DNA of 64,000 nucleotides from an uncultured SAR86 cluster bacterium (GCA_902579825.1 CACHII010000004.1:23482-87481), one strand, 5' to 3'; positions 34,765 to 44,606 are shown, counted from the first letter of the stretch. The notes: generated by a model from the sequence alone, not told the origin. Made by a program: numbers and translations.

Positions 34765-36186
34765 ATGAAAAAAGATTTACAAAAATATTTTATTGCTCTT
34801 ATATATATATTTTTTATTGCCTTTACTTTTAATATTGAGGCACAAAATCAAAATTCAGATAGAGAAGTAAAGAAGACCAACATCAAATATAAAAAAGCTA
34901 GAGCGTTACAAGCAGGTACTGCAAAAAAAATGGCTAAAGTTTATGAAGCTTTAGAAGTAGTTGATGATAAAGGTGAGCCTGATCCTGATATGGAAACCGT
35001 TTTATCAATCCTTACTGAGCTAAAAAGAGATATGGCTAACCTCAAAAGTTATGATAGATCAGTAATGTGGAATGCATGGGCTTTTGTGTATTTTAATGAT
35101 GGAAAATATGATCAAGCCATGGACGCATATTATAATTTAATTAATGAACCTGAAGTAACAATCGGTCTAAGAGTGGGAGCACTTCTTTCACTTGCTCAAC
35201 TACATCTAGTACAAGAGAATTATAAGGAAGGCATTGAACTTATATTGCAATGGATGAATGAGGTTGAAAAGGTAACAGCACAGTCCTATTCTTTGCTTGG
35301 CCAGGCTTATTATCAGACAGGAGATTTTAGAAAATCATTATCATCAATGGAGACTGCTGTGACAATGGCGGAGGAAGAAGGGTACAAACCAAGAGAAAAT
35401 TGGTATGTAATCATGGCTGCTAGTATAGGTGAGCTCAAAAAAGAAATTGGTGAAAAGGAATCTCTTTTAAGACAAATTGATATTTATGAAATTCTTGTAA
35501 ATTTATATCCAAAAAAACAGTATTTTATTCAGCTTGGTGGTTCATATGGTCAATTAGGAAGAGAAAAAGACTATATGATTACACTTAAAGCCGCACATCA
35601 AAAAGACTTCTTAAATAAAGAATCTGAATATTTAGCATTAACACAACTATTATTGTTGAATCAAAATCCTTACTGGGCAGCACAAGTTTTTGTTTCTGGA
35701 CAAAAGAAAATGATTACGATAGTTGATGAGAAAACTGAGGAAGAAAAAATTGTTCCTGTTGTTAAAGATACTGAAAAAAATCTTAAACTTCTTGCAGATG
35801 CATGGAGAATGGCTCAAGAAATTGATAAAGCAATTCCAGTTTTAGAAAAAGCAGCAAACATGTCAAAGGATGGAGAATCATTTGTTTTATTAGGAAATTT
35901 ATACTTATCTGAAGATAAAGTTGAAAAAGCAGTCGAGGCCATCAACAAGGGATTAGAAAAAGGCAAAATAAAAAAATTATCTCAAGTATATCTTACTCTT
36001 GGACAAGCATACTTTGAGCTGGAGAAATTTGAAGATGCAAAAAAGAATTTCAGAATCGCAGCAAGAGATAAAGATAAAAAGATTAAACAACAAGCTAATA
36101 ATTGGATCAAATATACTGAGAATGAAGAAATAAGGGTAGCCAATCTAGCTTTAAGAAGAGATTATATTCAGCAAAATTCTACTTAA
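34765..36186 (+). CDS. TPR-repeat periplasmic protein of the TonB operon
   Basis: 473 residues with a signal peptide (about 1–27) and several tetratricopeptide repeats, for example VMWNAWAFVYFNDGKYDQAM near 90–110 and LSQVYLTLGQAYFELEKFED near 405–425. TPR proteins commonly close DUF3450–TtpC–ExbB–ExbD–TonB operons. Its role is unproven and is probably protein–protein contact in the periplasm. The stop overlaps the folA stop by 4 nt. Confidence 0.9.
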   Translation: MKKDLQKYFIALIYIFFIAFTFNIEAQNQNSDREVKKTNIKYKKARALQAGTAKKMAKVYEALEVVDDKGEPDPDMETVLSILTELKRDMANLKSYDRSVMWNAWAFVYFNDGKYDQAMDAYYNLINEPEVTIGLRVGALLSLAQLHLVQENYKEGIELILQWMNEVEKVTAQSYSLLGQAYYQTGDFRKSLSSMETAVTMAEEEGYKPRENWYVIMAASIGELKKEIGEKESLLRQIDIYEILVNLYPKKQYFIQLGGSYGQLGREKDYMITLKAAHQKDFLNKESEYLALTQLLLLNQNPYWAAQVFVSGQKKMITIVDEKTEEEKIVPVVKDTEKNLKLLADAWRMAQEIDKAIPVLEKAANMSKDGESFVLLGNLYLSEDKVEKAVEAINKGLEKGKIKKLSQVYLTLGQAYFELEKFEDAKKNFRIAARDKDKKIKQQANNWIKYTENEEIRVANLALRRDYIQQNST

Positions 36187-36686
36187 TTTTTTTCAAAAAC
36201 AATCACTTTAAAATCGTACTCATTCTCTGAATCTTGTTTATGCTCCGTAGAACTTGTCTTCTCCCAACTTTCTAGATTAATTTCAGGATAATAGACATCA
36301 CCATCAATGTCGCAATCAACTCTTGTTAAAACTAGCTTATTTACAATATCTAATGTTTCTCTAAATAAATAACCACCACCAATAATCACAATTTCTTTAT
36401 AACCATTTTCAACACATAAGTTGTTTGCATTTGATAAAGCCTCTTCAGTGCTTGTAAAAACATGAGCGCCTTCAATATCTTTAATAGTTTTTGATACAAC
36501 AAAATTTAATCTATTAGGCAATGGACGACCAATAGACTCAAAGGTTTTTCTGCCCATAACTATTATTTTATTAGTTGTATACACTTTGAAATGAGCTAGA
36601 TCTTTTTTGAGACTCCAAGGAAGATTGTTATTAATACCTATAACATTGTTATTAGAGAGAGCAACAACATGAGAAATAACAATCAT
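36183..36686 (-). CDS. folA: Dihydrofolate reductase
   Basis: 167 residues. Family landmarks: VALSNNNVIGINNNLPWSLK near the start, VMGRKTFESIGRPLPNR, and IIGGGYLFRETL. It regenerates tetrahydrofolate, complementing the thyA gene immediately upstream. Confidence 0.95.
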   Translation of the reverse strand: MIVISHVVALSNNNVIGINNNLPWSLKKDLAHFKVYTTNKIIVMGRKTFESIGRPLPNRLNFVVSKTIKDIEGAHVFTSTEEALSNANNLCVENGYKEIVIIGGGYLFRETLDIVNKLVLTRVDCDIDGDVYYPEINLESWEKTSSTEHKQDSENEYDFKVIVFEKN

Positions 36687-37550
36687 TTATATAGCCATCC
36701 TAGCTTTAATTGATGGATGAGGGTCATAGTCAACCAGAATAAAATCATCAATGCTATAGTTATTTAAGTCATCAATAGAATTAAGATTTGGCAACTTTAA
36801 TTTTGGTAGTGTTTTTGGCTTTCTAGATATTTGTTCTTTTACTTGTTCTATAGAATTTTTATATATGTGTGCATCTCCGAAAGAATGAATAAATCTTTTA
36901 GGTTTTAAGTCTAATATTTTTGCAATTATACATAGCAGTAGCGCATAACTGGCAATATTAAAAGGAACACCAAGAAACATATCAGCACTTCTTTGATACA
37001 TATGACAACTAATTTCATTCTCATGAATATAAAATTGTGACATGACATGACAAGGAGGTAGAGCCATTTTATCAATCTCTCCTACATTCCATGCTGACAA
37101 GATATGCCTTCTGCCATCAGGGTTATTTTTAAGATTATCAATGAGATCTTCCAATTGGTCTCTCCCTGACCAGTTCCTCCATTGCACTCCATAAACTGGA
37201 CCAAGGATTTTTTTAGTATCTGTGTTTTCATATCCTAGCTGTTTACCCTGATTATCTGCGTTGTCAGTCCATATTGTTGAGTATTTATCGAGGTCTTTAA
37301 GCTGGCCTCTATTTTTATTAAACCTAATTTCAGCTAATCTTCTTTCATCATCTGATCCTTCTAAAAACCATAATAACTCAGACACAACACCTTTCCATGC
37401 TAGTGATTTTGTAGTAACTGCAGGGAATCCATTACTCAGATCAAATTCTAGTTGATGACCAAATGAAGAAATTGTTCCAGTATTTGTTCTGTCTTCTTTT
37501 TCTTGACCATTTTCTAGAATAAATTTTAAGAGATCTAAATATGCTTTCAT
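36687..37550 (-). CDS. thyA: Thymidylate synthase
   Basis: 287 residues from ATG 37550, which overlaps the lgt stop as ATGA; an upstream in-frame ATG at 37607 would start inside lgt. Active-site cysteine in PPCHVMSQFYI (about 168), the YQRSADMFLGVPFNIASYA signature, and a normal start MKAYLDLLKFILENG. It makes dTMP from dUMP. It has a small insertion near residues 85–110 compared with E. coli ThyA (264). Confidence 0.95.
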   Translation of the reverse strand: MKAYLDLLKFILENGQEKEDRTNTGTISSFGHQLEFDLSNGFPAVTTKSLAWKGVVSELLWFLEGSDDERRLAEIRFNKNRGQLKDLDKYSTIWTDNADNQGKQLGYENTDTKKILGPVYGVQWRNWSGRDQLEDLIDNLKNNPDGRRHILSAWNVGEIDKMALPPCHVMSQFYIHENEISCHMYQRSADMFLGVPFNIASYALLLCIIAKILDLKPKRFIHSFGDAHIYKNSIEQVKEQISRKPKTLPKLKLPNLNSIDDLNNYSIDDFILVDYDPHPSIKARMAI

Positions 37551-38344
37551 GCTGCTTTTTTTGAATATACCAATATTATGAAACCTGCAATAATCATAGG
37601 TATGCATAATATCTGACCCATACTTAATGTATCAAATGCAATGTAACCCATATGAGAATCAGGTTGTCTATAGAATTCAATTATAAATCTAATCGAACCA
37701 TAAAATATAAGAAAAAATGAAGAAACAATACCTTTTAAATTGGTTTGAGAATTAATAAAGAACAATAATAAAAATAATACTAAACCTTCCCCAAAACTTT
37801 CATATAATTGAGACGGGTGTCGAAGCAGTCCAAATGGATCAGTTGGAAAAATAAATCCCCATTCACCGTTTGTTGCTTTTCCATAGAGCTCACCATTAAG
37901 GAAGTTACCAATTCTTACAATTCCAAGACCAATCGGCATTGCCAGAACAACAGCATCTGTTAGCCGCAAAAAGGAAATATTTTTTTTCTTACAAAATATC
38001 ATCAATGCAACTATCACACCTATTAAGCCGCCATGAAAACTCAACCCACCTTGCCAGATATAAAATAAAGATAATGGATTGTTAACTAGTTGCTCAGTAC
38101 CATAAAAGAGCATATATCCTATTCTTCCTCCGCACATGGCACCAAGAAAAAGCCCATACATAAAAACCATATCATTTACCTCGTCTTTGCTAAGGCCAAT
38201 TTCTTTAATAATTTTGTTTTGTTTTAAGAAAAAGTAAATCAACAGTGCAGATATAAGCCAAGAAACAGCATAATACTGGATCTTTAATGGACCTAATTCT
38301 ATCAAGCTAGGATTATTAAAAAATTCTGATAATTCGATAATCAT
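37547..38344 (-). CDS. lgt: Prolipoprotein diacylglyceryl transferase
   Basis: 265 residues from ATG 38344, which overlaps the stop of the TSUP gene as ATGA. About seven membrane helices, the GGLSFHGGLIG motif and HPSQLYES near the active region. Lgt attaches diacylglycerol to lipobox cysteines, and several lipoproteins with clear lipoboxes are encoded in this window. Confidence 0.95.
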   Translation of the reverse strand: MIIELSEFFNNPSLIELGPLKIQYYAVSWLISALLIYFFLKQNKIIKEIGLSKDEVNDMVFMYGLFLGAMCGGRIGYMLFYGTEQLVNNPLSLFYIWQGGLSFHGGLIGVIVALMIFCKKKNISFLRLTDAVVLAMPIGLGIVRIGNFLNGELYGKATNGEWGFIFPTDPFGLLRHPSQLYESFGEGLVLFLLLFFINSQTNLKGIVSSFFLIFYGSIRFIIEFYRQPDSHMGYIAFDTLSMGQILCIPMIIAGFIILVYSKKAA

Positions 38345-39132
38345 ATTAAAAACATATAGATTGAAACTATTAAAAACCATGCTGCCATTAATTTTCTTAA
38401 AACAGATTGAGATAAATAATGAGCTATATCTGCACCATATTTTGCAGAAAAAATACTAGTAATTGATACTCCAATCAGGGCAGGCAGATATACATAACCA
38501 AGACTCATAGCAGGTAGCATATCTTTATTAATTCCAGCAATAATGTAGCCTAGTGTTCCAAATATTGCTATGGGAACTCCGCATGCAGCAGAAGTTCCAA
38601 TAGCTGAAGTTAAATTGAGGCCTGAGGCTTTAAAATAAGGTAAAGAAAAAGTACCGCCTCCAATTCCAAGCATCGATGATAGAAAACCAATAACCGAACC
38701 TGCAAAAATAGATTTAGGATTTGTTGGTGTGAACCGTTTTGATGTTAAGTTAATATTAAAAAGAAATTGAAAGCCAACTAATAGAATAAAAACAGCGATA
38801 ATATATTTTAATAATAGGCCTTTTATTTGAATAGCAAACAATGCACCAGCCATCGCTCCAAAAATTATTCCCATAGCCACAGGCTTAAAATGCATAAAAT
38901 TAATAGAGTTTTTATTCTTATGTGCACTAGCAGAAGAAAATCCTGTAAAGATAATACAGGCAATAGCCGTTCCTATTGATAAATGAACAATTATTTCATT
39001 ATCAAAACCAAGGCTAGAAAATGTTCCTATTAATACTGGAACTATAATAAGTCCGCCACCAATACCAAACATTCCAGCAAGAAGACCTGCAAGAATCCCA
39101 AGAGCACTAAAGATAAGTATTTCATCAAACAT
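38341..39132 (-). CDS. TauE/SafE (TSUP) family anion permease
   Basis: 263 residues from ATG 39132; a GTG at 39144 is the alternative. Seven to eight hydrophobic segments and two related halves with GMFGIGGGLIIVPVL and SSMLGIGGGTFSLPYFK. TSUP proteins export or import sulfite, sulfoacetate and related organosulfur anions; substrate not predictable. It sits between rppH and lgt, as in pseudomonads. Confidence 0.9.
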   Translation of the reverse strand: MFDEILIFSALGILAGLLAGMFGIGGGLIIVPVLIGTFSSLGFDNEIIVHLSIGTAIACIIFTGFSSASAHKNKNSINFMHFKPVAMGIIFGAMAGALFAIQIKGLLLKYIIAVFILLVGFQFLFNINLTSKRFTPTNPKSIFAGSVIGFLSSMLGIGGGTFSLPYFKASGLNLTSAIGTSAACGVPIAIFGTLGYIIAGINKDMLPAMSLGYVYLPALIGVSITSIFSAKYGADIAHYLSQSVLRKLMAAWFLIVSIYMFLI

Positions 39133-39610
39133 TACTAAATTCACTACAATATGTATATTTTAGTTCATTTAAAACTTTTCGATATACAGCCTCCTTAAAC
39201 GAGACGATAACAGTTAACGGATACCAATAACTTACCCACTTAAAATTTTCAAACTCATTATCAGGATCATTTTCAAAAGATATTTTTATATTCTCTTTTA
39301 ATTTAAATAAAAACCATTTCTGCTGTTGCCCTTTAAATTTTTTACTCACAAGTATCTTTCTTCTGCTTTTTTTAGGAACGTCATATTTATACCAATTACT
39401 TGAAGACTTTATGAGTTTGATATATTTTGAGCTAATACCAACCTCTTCATAAAGCTCTCTTTTGGCGGCTTCAAGAGGATCCTCATTCTTGTCTATACCT
39501 CCCTGAGGAAATTGCCAACTATTCATACCTCTTCTTTTGCATAACAAAACTTCACCTTCATTATTTACAACGATAATTCCTACATTTAACCTGTAACCTT
39601 CTTCTTTCAT
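39125..39610 (-). CDS. rppH: RNA pyrophosphohydrolase RppH
   Basis: 161 residues with a complete Nudix box, GX5EX7REUXEEXGU, starting at GGIDKNEDPLEAAKRELYEE. N-terminal GYRLNVGIIVVN and WQFPQGG follow RppH. It removes pyrophosphate from mRNA 5' ends and so starts RNA decay. Its start overlaps the upstream ABC permease stop as ATGA. Confidence 0.94.
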   Translation of the reverse strand: MKEEGYRLNVGIIVVNNEGEVLLCKRRGMNSWQFPQGGIDKNEDPLEAAKRELYEEVGISSKYIKLIKSSSNWYKYDVPKKSRRKILVSKKFKGQQQKWFLFKLKENIKISFENDPDNEFENFKWVSYWYPLTVIVSFKEAVYRKVLNELKYTYCSEFSNV

Positions 39611-41160
39611 TTACTCCAATCAAGATCAATATATTTATTTATGATATAAACAAAAAATAAACTTATAATTACTAAAAATAAACTAGGTCCTGCTGCCATT
39701 TCCCATTGACCCTCGCTAGTATAGTTATAGATTTTAGTTGAGAGTGTATCAAAGCCTATAGGACGTAATAAGAGTGTTGCTGGCTGCTCCTTGATTGACT
39801 CAATAAATACAAGCATAAAGCTTAAAAAGATAGCAGACCTCATCTGTGGTAAGTAGAAATAGTAAAATGCTTTTAATGCATTGCTTGGTTGAGTTGCTAA
39901 TGCATTTTCAGTAGATTTTGAAATATTTGATAAAGATGCAGAAATATAATTAAAGGCTGGCGTCATAAACCTTAAAGCCAAACAGGCAACTAATCCAACA
40001 ATTCCATAAAAAGTAATAGAAGTATTAAATAAGAAATCAAATCCTACGAGAAGACCAGCTGAAATCACTGAGCCTGGTATCGCATACCCCGATGTTGATA
40101 TTAATATCAATGTCTTGAGAATATTTAATTGCTTGTAGCATAAGGCTAGAGATATACCAAAAAATATAGTTAAAAGAGAAGCACATAAACCTATAACACT
40201 AGAGTTCACTAATAGTCTTAAATTAATATATATATTTAAATTGGACTCGGATAAGTACCAAATTATTAACTGTAGCGCAGGAATGCAAAATACAAATACA
40301 AACACTGTAAGACATAAGAAAAAAATAGCTATTTTAATAAATATACTTGCTTCTATTTTTTGAAATTTTTCAGCTGTTTTTGTTGCTAGGCTTGTAGATT
40401 CTTTCCCAAAGTACTTTGAAAAAAACATTATTATAAAAACAAATATTAGAAGATATCCTGCAAGTCTCGCAGCTGAAAAATAGCTTTGATATCCAAACCA
40501 TGCATCGTATATTCCCACTGTGAATGTTTCTACTCTTAGCGTAGAAACTCCACCAAAATCTGCAATAGTTTCAAACACAACTAAAGCCATTCCAGCAATT
40601 ATAGTTGGCCATAATGATGGAATAATGATTTTTCTTATTGCAGTCATATTGCCATCACCTAAAGACTTAGCTGCTTTGAATACCTTTATTCCAACTGATG
40701 ATAGATGAGCTTTTGTTAAAAGAAAGATATATGGAAATAAAGCCATTGCCATGATTAAAGATGCACCATATATATTTTTAATTGGTGGCAGAATAATATT
40801 AAGATTTCTTAAGTATTCTGAAATAGAACTAGAATATTCAAAGATACCAACATATATAAATGCATAAACATAGGCAGGAAATGCAATTGATAGACTCAAG
40901 GCCCAGCTAAAAAATTTATGTCCTGGAAATTTATAAAATGTTACTAATATGGCTAATGGCACAGCTATTAACGCAGATAAAATTGCTGAACCAAATGATA
41001 AAAAAACCGTATTATAAAATAATTTATTTAGGTAATTTTGTGATAAGTAAGAGTTGTCAACTTCGTTAAGGAAAGCTACTAAAAAAAATGTAATAAAGAA
41101 AGCTATCGCAAATATGATCCAAGGCATAGAAAGATAGTTCCAGATCTTTAAACTCTGCAT
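39607..41160 (-). CDS. Ferric-iron-type ABC transporter permease (FbpB-like)
   Basis: 517 residues, a fused double-permease of the FbpB/HitB type with about twelve membrane helices and two BPD-transport EAA-like loops, near AAKSLGDGNMTAIRKIIIPS and ALATQPSNALKAFYYFYLPQ. Such permeases import Fe3+ delivered by a periplasmic FbpA with an FbpC ATPase. Neither partner is in this window. A role in thiamine or other uptake by relatives is possible but less likely. Confidence 0.88.
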   Translation of the reverse strand: MQSLKIWNYLSMPWIIFAIAFFITFFLVAFLNEVDNSYLSQNYLNKLFYNTVFLSFGSAILSALIAVPLAILVTFYKFPGHKFFSWALSLSIAFPAYVYAFIYVGIFEYSSSISEYLRNLNIILPPIKNIYGASLIMAMALFPYIFLLTKAHLSSVGIKVFKAAKSLGDGNMTAIRKIIIPSLWPTIIAGMALVVFETIADFGGVSTLRVETFTVGIYDAWFGYQSYFSAARLAGYLLIFVFIIMFFSKYFGKESTSLATKTAEKFQKIEASIFIKIAIFFLCLTVFVFVFCIPALQLIIWYLSESNLNIYINLRLLVNSSVIGLCASLLTIFFGISLALCYKQLNILKTLILISTSGYAIPGSVISAGLLVGFDFLFNTSITFYGIVGLVACLALRFMTPAFNYISASLSNISKSTENALATQPSNALKAFYYFYLPQMRSAIFLSFMLVFIESIKEQPATLLLRPIGFDTLSTKIYNYTSEGQWEMAAGPSLFLVIISLFFVYIINKYIDLDWSK

Positions 41161-41186
41161 TGATATATTTCTCTGCTCATTAGAGC

Positions 41187-42302
41187 TTATTTTTTAACTA
41201 AAGTCTTTTTTGGATCAGATAAAGTTTTTTTACCTTTCATACCAAGCTTTTCTAAATCTTTCATTTGAGAGTGGAGATTACCAGTGCCATCACTAAGTCT
41301 CTTTTGCGCTACATTATATGATTCCACCGCATCTTCAAGTTTTTCAGCAATATCTGAAAATGCATCTGAAAAATTTGCATATTTATCAAGCAATAATCCT
41401 GCTCTACTTGCAACATCGGCTGCATTTTTATGTTGTTTATCTACCCTCCACATAAACGCAGTCATTTTTAAGATAGACATCAGATGAATTGGAGTCATAA
41501 ATGCTATCTTCTTTTCATTTGCCAGCTCCTGAATACCCCAATCATTAGAAAGTGCAATTGTTAGAGCTGCATCTATTGGAAAAAAGATAAAAACATAATC
41601 TGGTGAATTAATCTCTTCAAGTTCAGAGTAATCTTTTTCAGACAGCTCTTTTATATGACTTTTAATAGAGTTTATGTGAGATTTAAGTGAACTTTTTTTA
41701 TCATTTTCATTATCAGCATTTACGAATTCTTCATATGCTGTCAAAGATACTTTTGAATCAATAATAATATTTCTATCATCTGTTAAGAAAACCACAGCAT
41801 CTGGCCTAACATTATTACCTGTCTTAGTTTTATAATTTGGCTGAAGTTTATACTCGAGGTCTTCAACCAAGCCAGCATCTTCTAAAGCTCGCTCAAGAAT
41901 ATGTTCACCCCAATCTCCTTGTTGTTTTGTATCTCCTTTAAGGGCCTTGGTTAGATTTTCAGCATTTTGCTGCATATTAGATGTGGTTGTAACAAGACTT
42001 TGAAATTGTTGTTCAAATCTACCAAACTCTTTTGCACTTTGATTATTTTGTTCATCTATATTCTTTTTCAATATATCAAGTTCTCTTTGTAACTGCTCTT
42101 TAAAAGGTAACAAAGTATTGTTAATCTCAGAAATGTTTACCTCGCGCATAGTTGTGTTATTTTCAAGTGAGACTTGTTGTATTAATTGTTTCAGACCTTC
42201 ATCAAATTTTATGTCTTTATTTGTGTTTGAGTCTTTATTGAAGATAAAGAATACTAGACCAAATAAAATTAATACATTTAAAATAATTATAAAAATGTCC
42301 AC
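41187..42302 (-). CDS. rmuC: DNA recombination protein RmuC
   Basis: 371 residues: N-terminal membrane helix (about 3–22), coiled-coil (about 55–125), then the RmuC nuclease-like domain with WGEHILERALEDAGL and RNIIIDSKVSLTAYEEF. RmuC limits recombination at inverted repeats and genome rearrangement. It is divergent from the aminotransferase gene across 35 bp. Confidence 0.94.
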   Translation of the reverse strand: MDIFIIILNVLILFGLVFFIFNKDSNTNKDIKFDEGLKQLIQQVSLENNTTMREVNISEINNTLLPFKEQLQRELDILKKNIDEQNNQSAKEFGRFEQQFQSLVTTTSNMQQNAENLTKALKGDTKQQGDWGEHILERALEDAGLVEDLEYKLQPNYKTKTGNNVRPDAVVFLTDDRNIIIDSKVSLTAYEEFVNADNENDKKSSLKSHINSIKSHIKELSEKDYSELEEINSPDYVFIFFPIDAALTIALSNDWGIQELANEKKIAFMTPIHLMSILKMTAFMWRVDKQHKNAADVASRAGLLLDKYANFSDAFSDIAEKLEDAVESYNVAQKRLSDGTGNLHSQMKDLEKLGMKGKKTLSDPKKTLVKK

Positions 42303-42337
42303 GATAAAAAATTCTCCTATAAAATATATCTTATATT

Positions 42338-43549
42338 ATGCATCAAGAATTAGTAACAAAGTATCAAAAGCTAAAAGACAAGAATTTGTCAATAGACATT
42401 ACCAGAGGCAAGCCAGATACGGATCAATTAGATTTATCTAATGATTTAATAGATATTCCAATTTCGTCTACTTCTGAAAATGGAATAGATTTAAGAAATT
42501 ATGGTGAACCATTTGGCATCATGGAAGCTAGAAAACTTGGATCAGAGCTATTAGATGCTCCAGTTGATAACATAATTGCAGGAGAACAATCAAGCTTATT
42601 GTTAACCTATCAGACAGTTCTTTCTAATTTCTTATTTGCCAAGCCAACTCCTTGGAAAGATATTCAGAATCCAAAATTTATATGTCCAGTACCTGGTTTT
42701 GATAGACATTTCATGATGCTCGAAGATTTTGGAATTGAAGCGGTAGGAATTCCTTTGAAAGATGATGGAATTGATCTTGACAAATTTCAGAATGTCTTAA
42801 ATAGCGATGATAGCTATGTAGGTATTTTGTGTGTACCTAAACACTCTAACCCTTCAGGAGAAATATATTCTGATGCCAATTTAGAACAAATGTTTAAAAT
42901 AGGCTCTAATTATTCAGATAAATTTCTTTTTCTTTTTGATCATGCGTATTTAATTCATGATTTTTTACCAACACCAAAGCAGAAGCCTTTATGGGAGCTA
43001 GCAACTAAAATGAATGCTCAGGATCAAACTGTAATTACGACTTCATTTTCAAAAGTTACTTTTGGAGGTGGTGGAATATCTTTTATGGCCACCGCAGGGC
43101 ATTCCTTAGACTTAATAAAGAAAGTTAGAACAACAATGATCATTTGTCCAGATAAATTAAATCAGAAAAGACATGTTGAGTTTTTTAAAAATATAGAAAC
43201 AGTTAAATTACATATGGAAAAACATGCAGACCTCATTAGACCTAAATTTGAAGTCGCCTATTCATATTTAAAGGAATTGCCAAAAGAATGTGGAACATAT
43301 TCAAGACCAACTGGTGGGTATTTCATTACCTATAGCACATCAAAACCTATAGCTACAAATGTAGTTGAATTGTGTAAAGAAATGGGAGTTTTAATAACAC
43401 CAGCAGGTTCTACTTTTCCAAAAAATTATGATCCAAATAATAGTGTAATAAGATTAGCACCAACTTATGTTTCTCGAGATGATTTAGAAAGTGCAATGGA
43501 TGTATTTACTACAGCAGTCCAGCTTGCGCATTTAGAAGTTAAAATTTAG
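42338..43549 (+). CDS. Aspartate aminotransferase, subgroup 1c-like (fold type I PLP enzyme)
   Basis: 403 residues. The start ITRGKPDTDQLDLSN, LRNYGEPFGI and the GEQSSLLLTYQ stretch match the actinobacterial-type AspB subgroup (formerly called MocR-like aminotransferase in Pfam). The PLP lysine is in TTSFSKVTFGGGG (about 240), and the substrate-binding arginine is near SVIRLAPTY. It probably transfers the amino group between aspartate and 2-oxoglutarate. Start ATG 42338; the stop overlaps the hspQ stop by 4 nt. Confidence 0.85.
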   Translation: MHQELVTKYQKLKDKNLSIDITRGKPDTDQLDLSNDLIDIPISSTSENGIDLRNYGEPFGIMEARKLGSELLDAPVDNIIAGEQSSLLLTYQTVLSNFLFAKPTPWKDIQNPKFICPVPGFDRHFMMLEDFGIEAVGIPLKDDGIDLDKFQNVLNSDDSYVGILCVPKHSNPSGEIYSDANLEQMFKIGSNYSDKFLFLFDHAYLIHDFLPTPKQKPLWELATKMNAQDQTVITTSFSKVTFGGGGISFMATAGHSLDLIKKVRTTMIICPDKLNQKRHVEFFKNIETVKLHMEKHADLIRPKFEVAYSYLKELPKECGTYSRPTGGYFITYSTSKPIATNVVELCKEMGVLITPAGSTFPKNYDPNNSVIRLAPTYVSRDDLESAMDVFTTAVQLAHLEVKI

Positions 43550-43878
43550 TTTGTAGCCCTTTCATGAGGTATATAACTCTTTCCATCAAAATGTGAGAAG
43601 ATCATTCTTATATCAGGGTGATTAGCAGCACCATTTGCAAGATCATCTAGTAAGTTTTGTTCAGAAACATATGCTATATAAAAAACTTCTTCGTTCTCTG
43701 CAAACAAATGATAGAAAGGTTGATTTTTATCTGGTCTAAAATCTTTTGGTATTGCGTTATACCATTCTTCTGTGTTTGCAAAAACAGGATCGAGGTCAAA
43801 TATAACACCTCTGAAATTAAGGAACTTATGCTTTACAATATTACCGATTGAGAACTTTGCTTCTACCAAGTCTTGCAT
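43546..43878 (-). CDS. hspQ: Heat-shock protein HspQ (YccV-like)
   Basis: 110 residues of the hemimethylated-DNA-binding/YccV fold: AKFSIGNIVKHKFLNFRGVI and PFYHLFAENEEVFYIAYVSE. In enterobacteria HspQ acts as a specificity enhancer for Lon protease. Other members bind DNA. It is a single small gene between two convergent or divergent neighbours. Confidence 0.88.
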   Translation of the reverse strand: MQDLVEAKFSIGNIVKHKFLNFRGVIFDLDPVFANTEEWYNAIPKDFRPDKNQPFYHLFAENEEVFYIAYVSEQNLLDDLANGAANHPDIRMIFSHFDGKSYIPHERATN

Positions 43879-43914
43879 TATATTTATAAATTAAACCATT
43901 ATTAGGAAAAAGTC

Positions 43915-44139
43915 ATGAACAAAACTGAAAAGATCGCATTTAGAGAGGCAATAATAGTCGTATTAATGGGAGCAATCATTAATTTTCCGTTGCAAACTTT
44001 TCTTTTATGGCTGACCATAGATAACTGGGAATGGGCAAGCCCATTAAAGATATCTCTTTTTATTCAACTTATTATTACCTTTGTTGCCTTAATTAGAGTA
44101 TATATAATTAGGATGAGGTTCCAGAGAGGAAAATTTTAA
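43915..44139 (+). CDS. Small two-helix membrane protein, phage/marine-type family
   Basis: 74 residues with two hydrophobic helices (about 12–33 and 44–63) and a basic tail, VYIIRMRFQRGKF. The pattern of two helices ending in an aromatic/arginine tail resembles small membrane proteins common in marine phages and bacteria; I cannot name the family with certainty. The ribosome site is AGGAAAA. The stop overlaps the next converging stop by 4 nt. Confidence 0.7.
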   Translation: MNKTEKIAFREAIIVVLMGAIINFPLQTFLLWLTIDNWEWASPLKISLFIQLIITFVALIRVYIIRMRFQRGKF

Positions 44140-44504
44140 TCTTTTTTATCTTTCATAAGTTTCTTTTTCTCTGCCATCATTCTCATTTTCATTCTTTGTG
44201 CAATCATATCTTTACACCAAACATCATATATTTCTGAGTAGTTTGCGGCCATATCAGCCAAAATTGCTACTTCCATCCATTTTTCTTCATTCTCTGGATT
44301 TGCTTCAATTTCTTTCCAAACAGCTTCACTTAAAGCCAACAATCCTGCAACACCGTCTTTGGTTTCTTTACATTCTTTAAAGCTAAAAAGATAGTTTGGA
44401 TTGCTTGCAAATCTGTCAATAGGTGATTTTTCTGAAGTTTTATGATCATCTGCAATTAAAGCTGTTGATATAAAAAGACAAGTTAAGAGTAAAAAATTCT
44501 TCAT
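44136..44504 (-). CDS. Secreted small protein of unknown function
   Basis: 122 residues with a clear signal peptide (MKNFLLLTCLFISTALIADD, cleavage after about residue 18). The mature part is helical with two cysteines (FKECKE and DVWCKDM) that could form a disulfide, and a Lys/Met-rich tail. No family is recognised. It lies downstream of a long inverted repeat. Confidence 0.75.
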   Translation of the reverse strand: MKNFLLLTCLFISTALIADDHKTSEKSPIDRFASNPNYLFSFKECKETKDGVAGLLALSEAVWKEIEANPENEEKWMEVAILADMAANYSEIYDVWCKDMIAQRMKMRMMAEKKKLMKDKKD

Positions 44505-44606
44505 TTATATATTCCTAAAATTTGATTAATATACCTAAGATTACATTTTTTTAGAAAAAGTTCAAAGAAAACTTTACTTTTAAATTTAAGTATTCATAAT
44601 GCGCCA

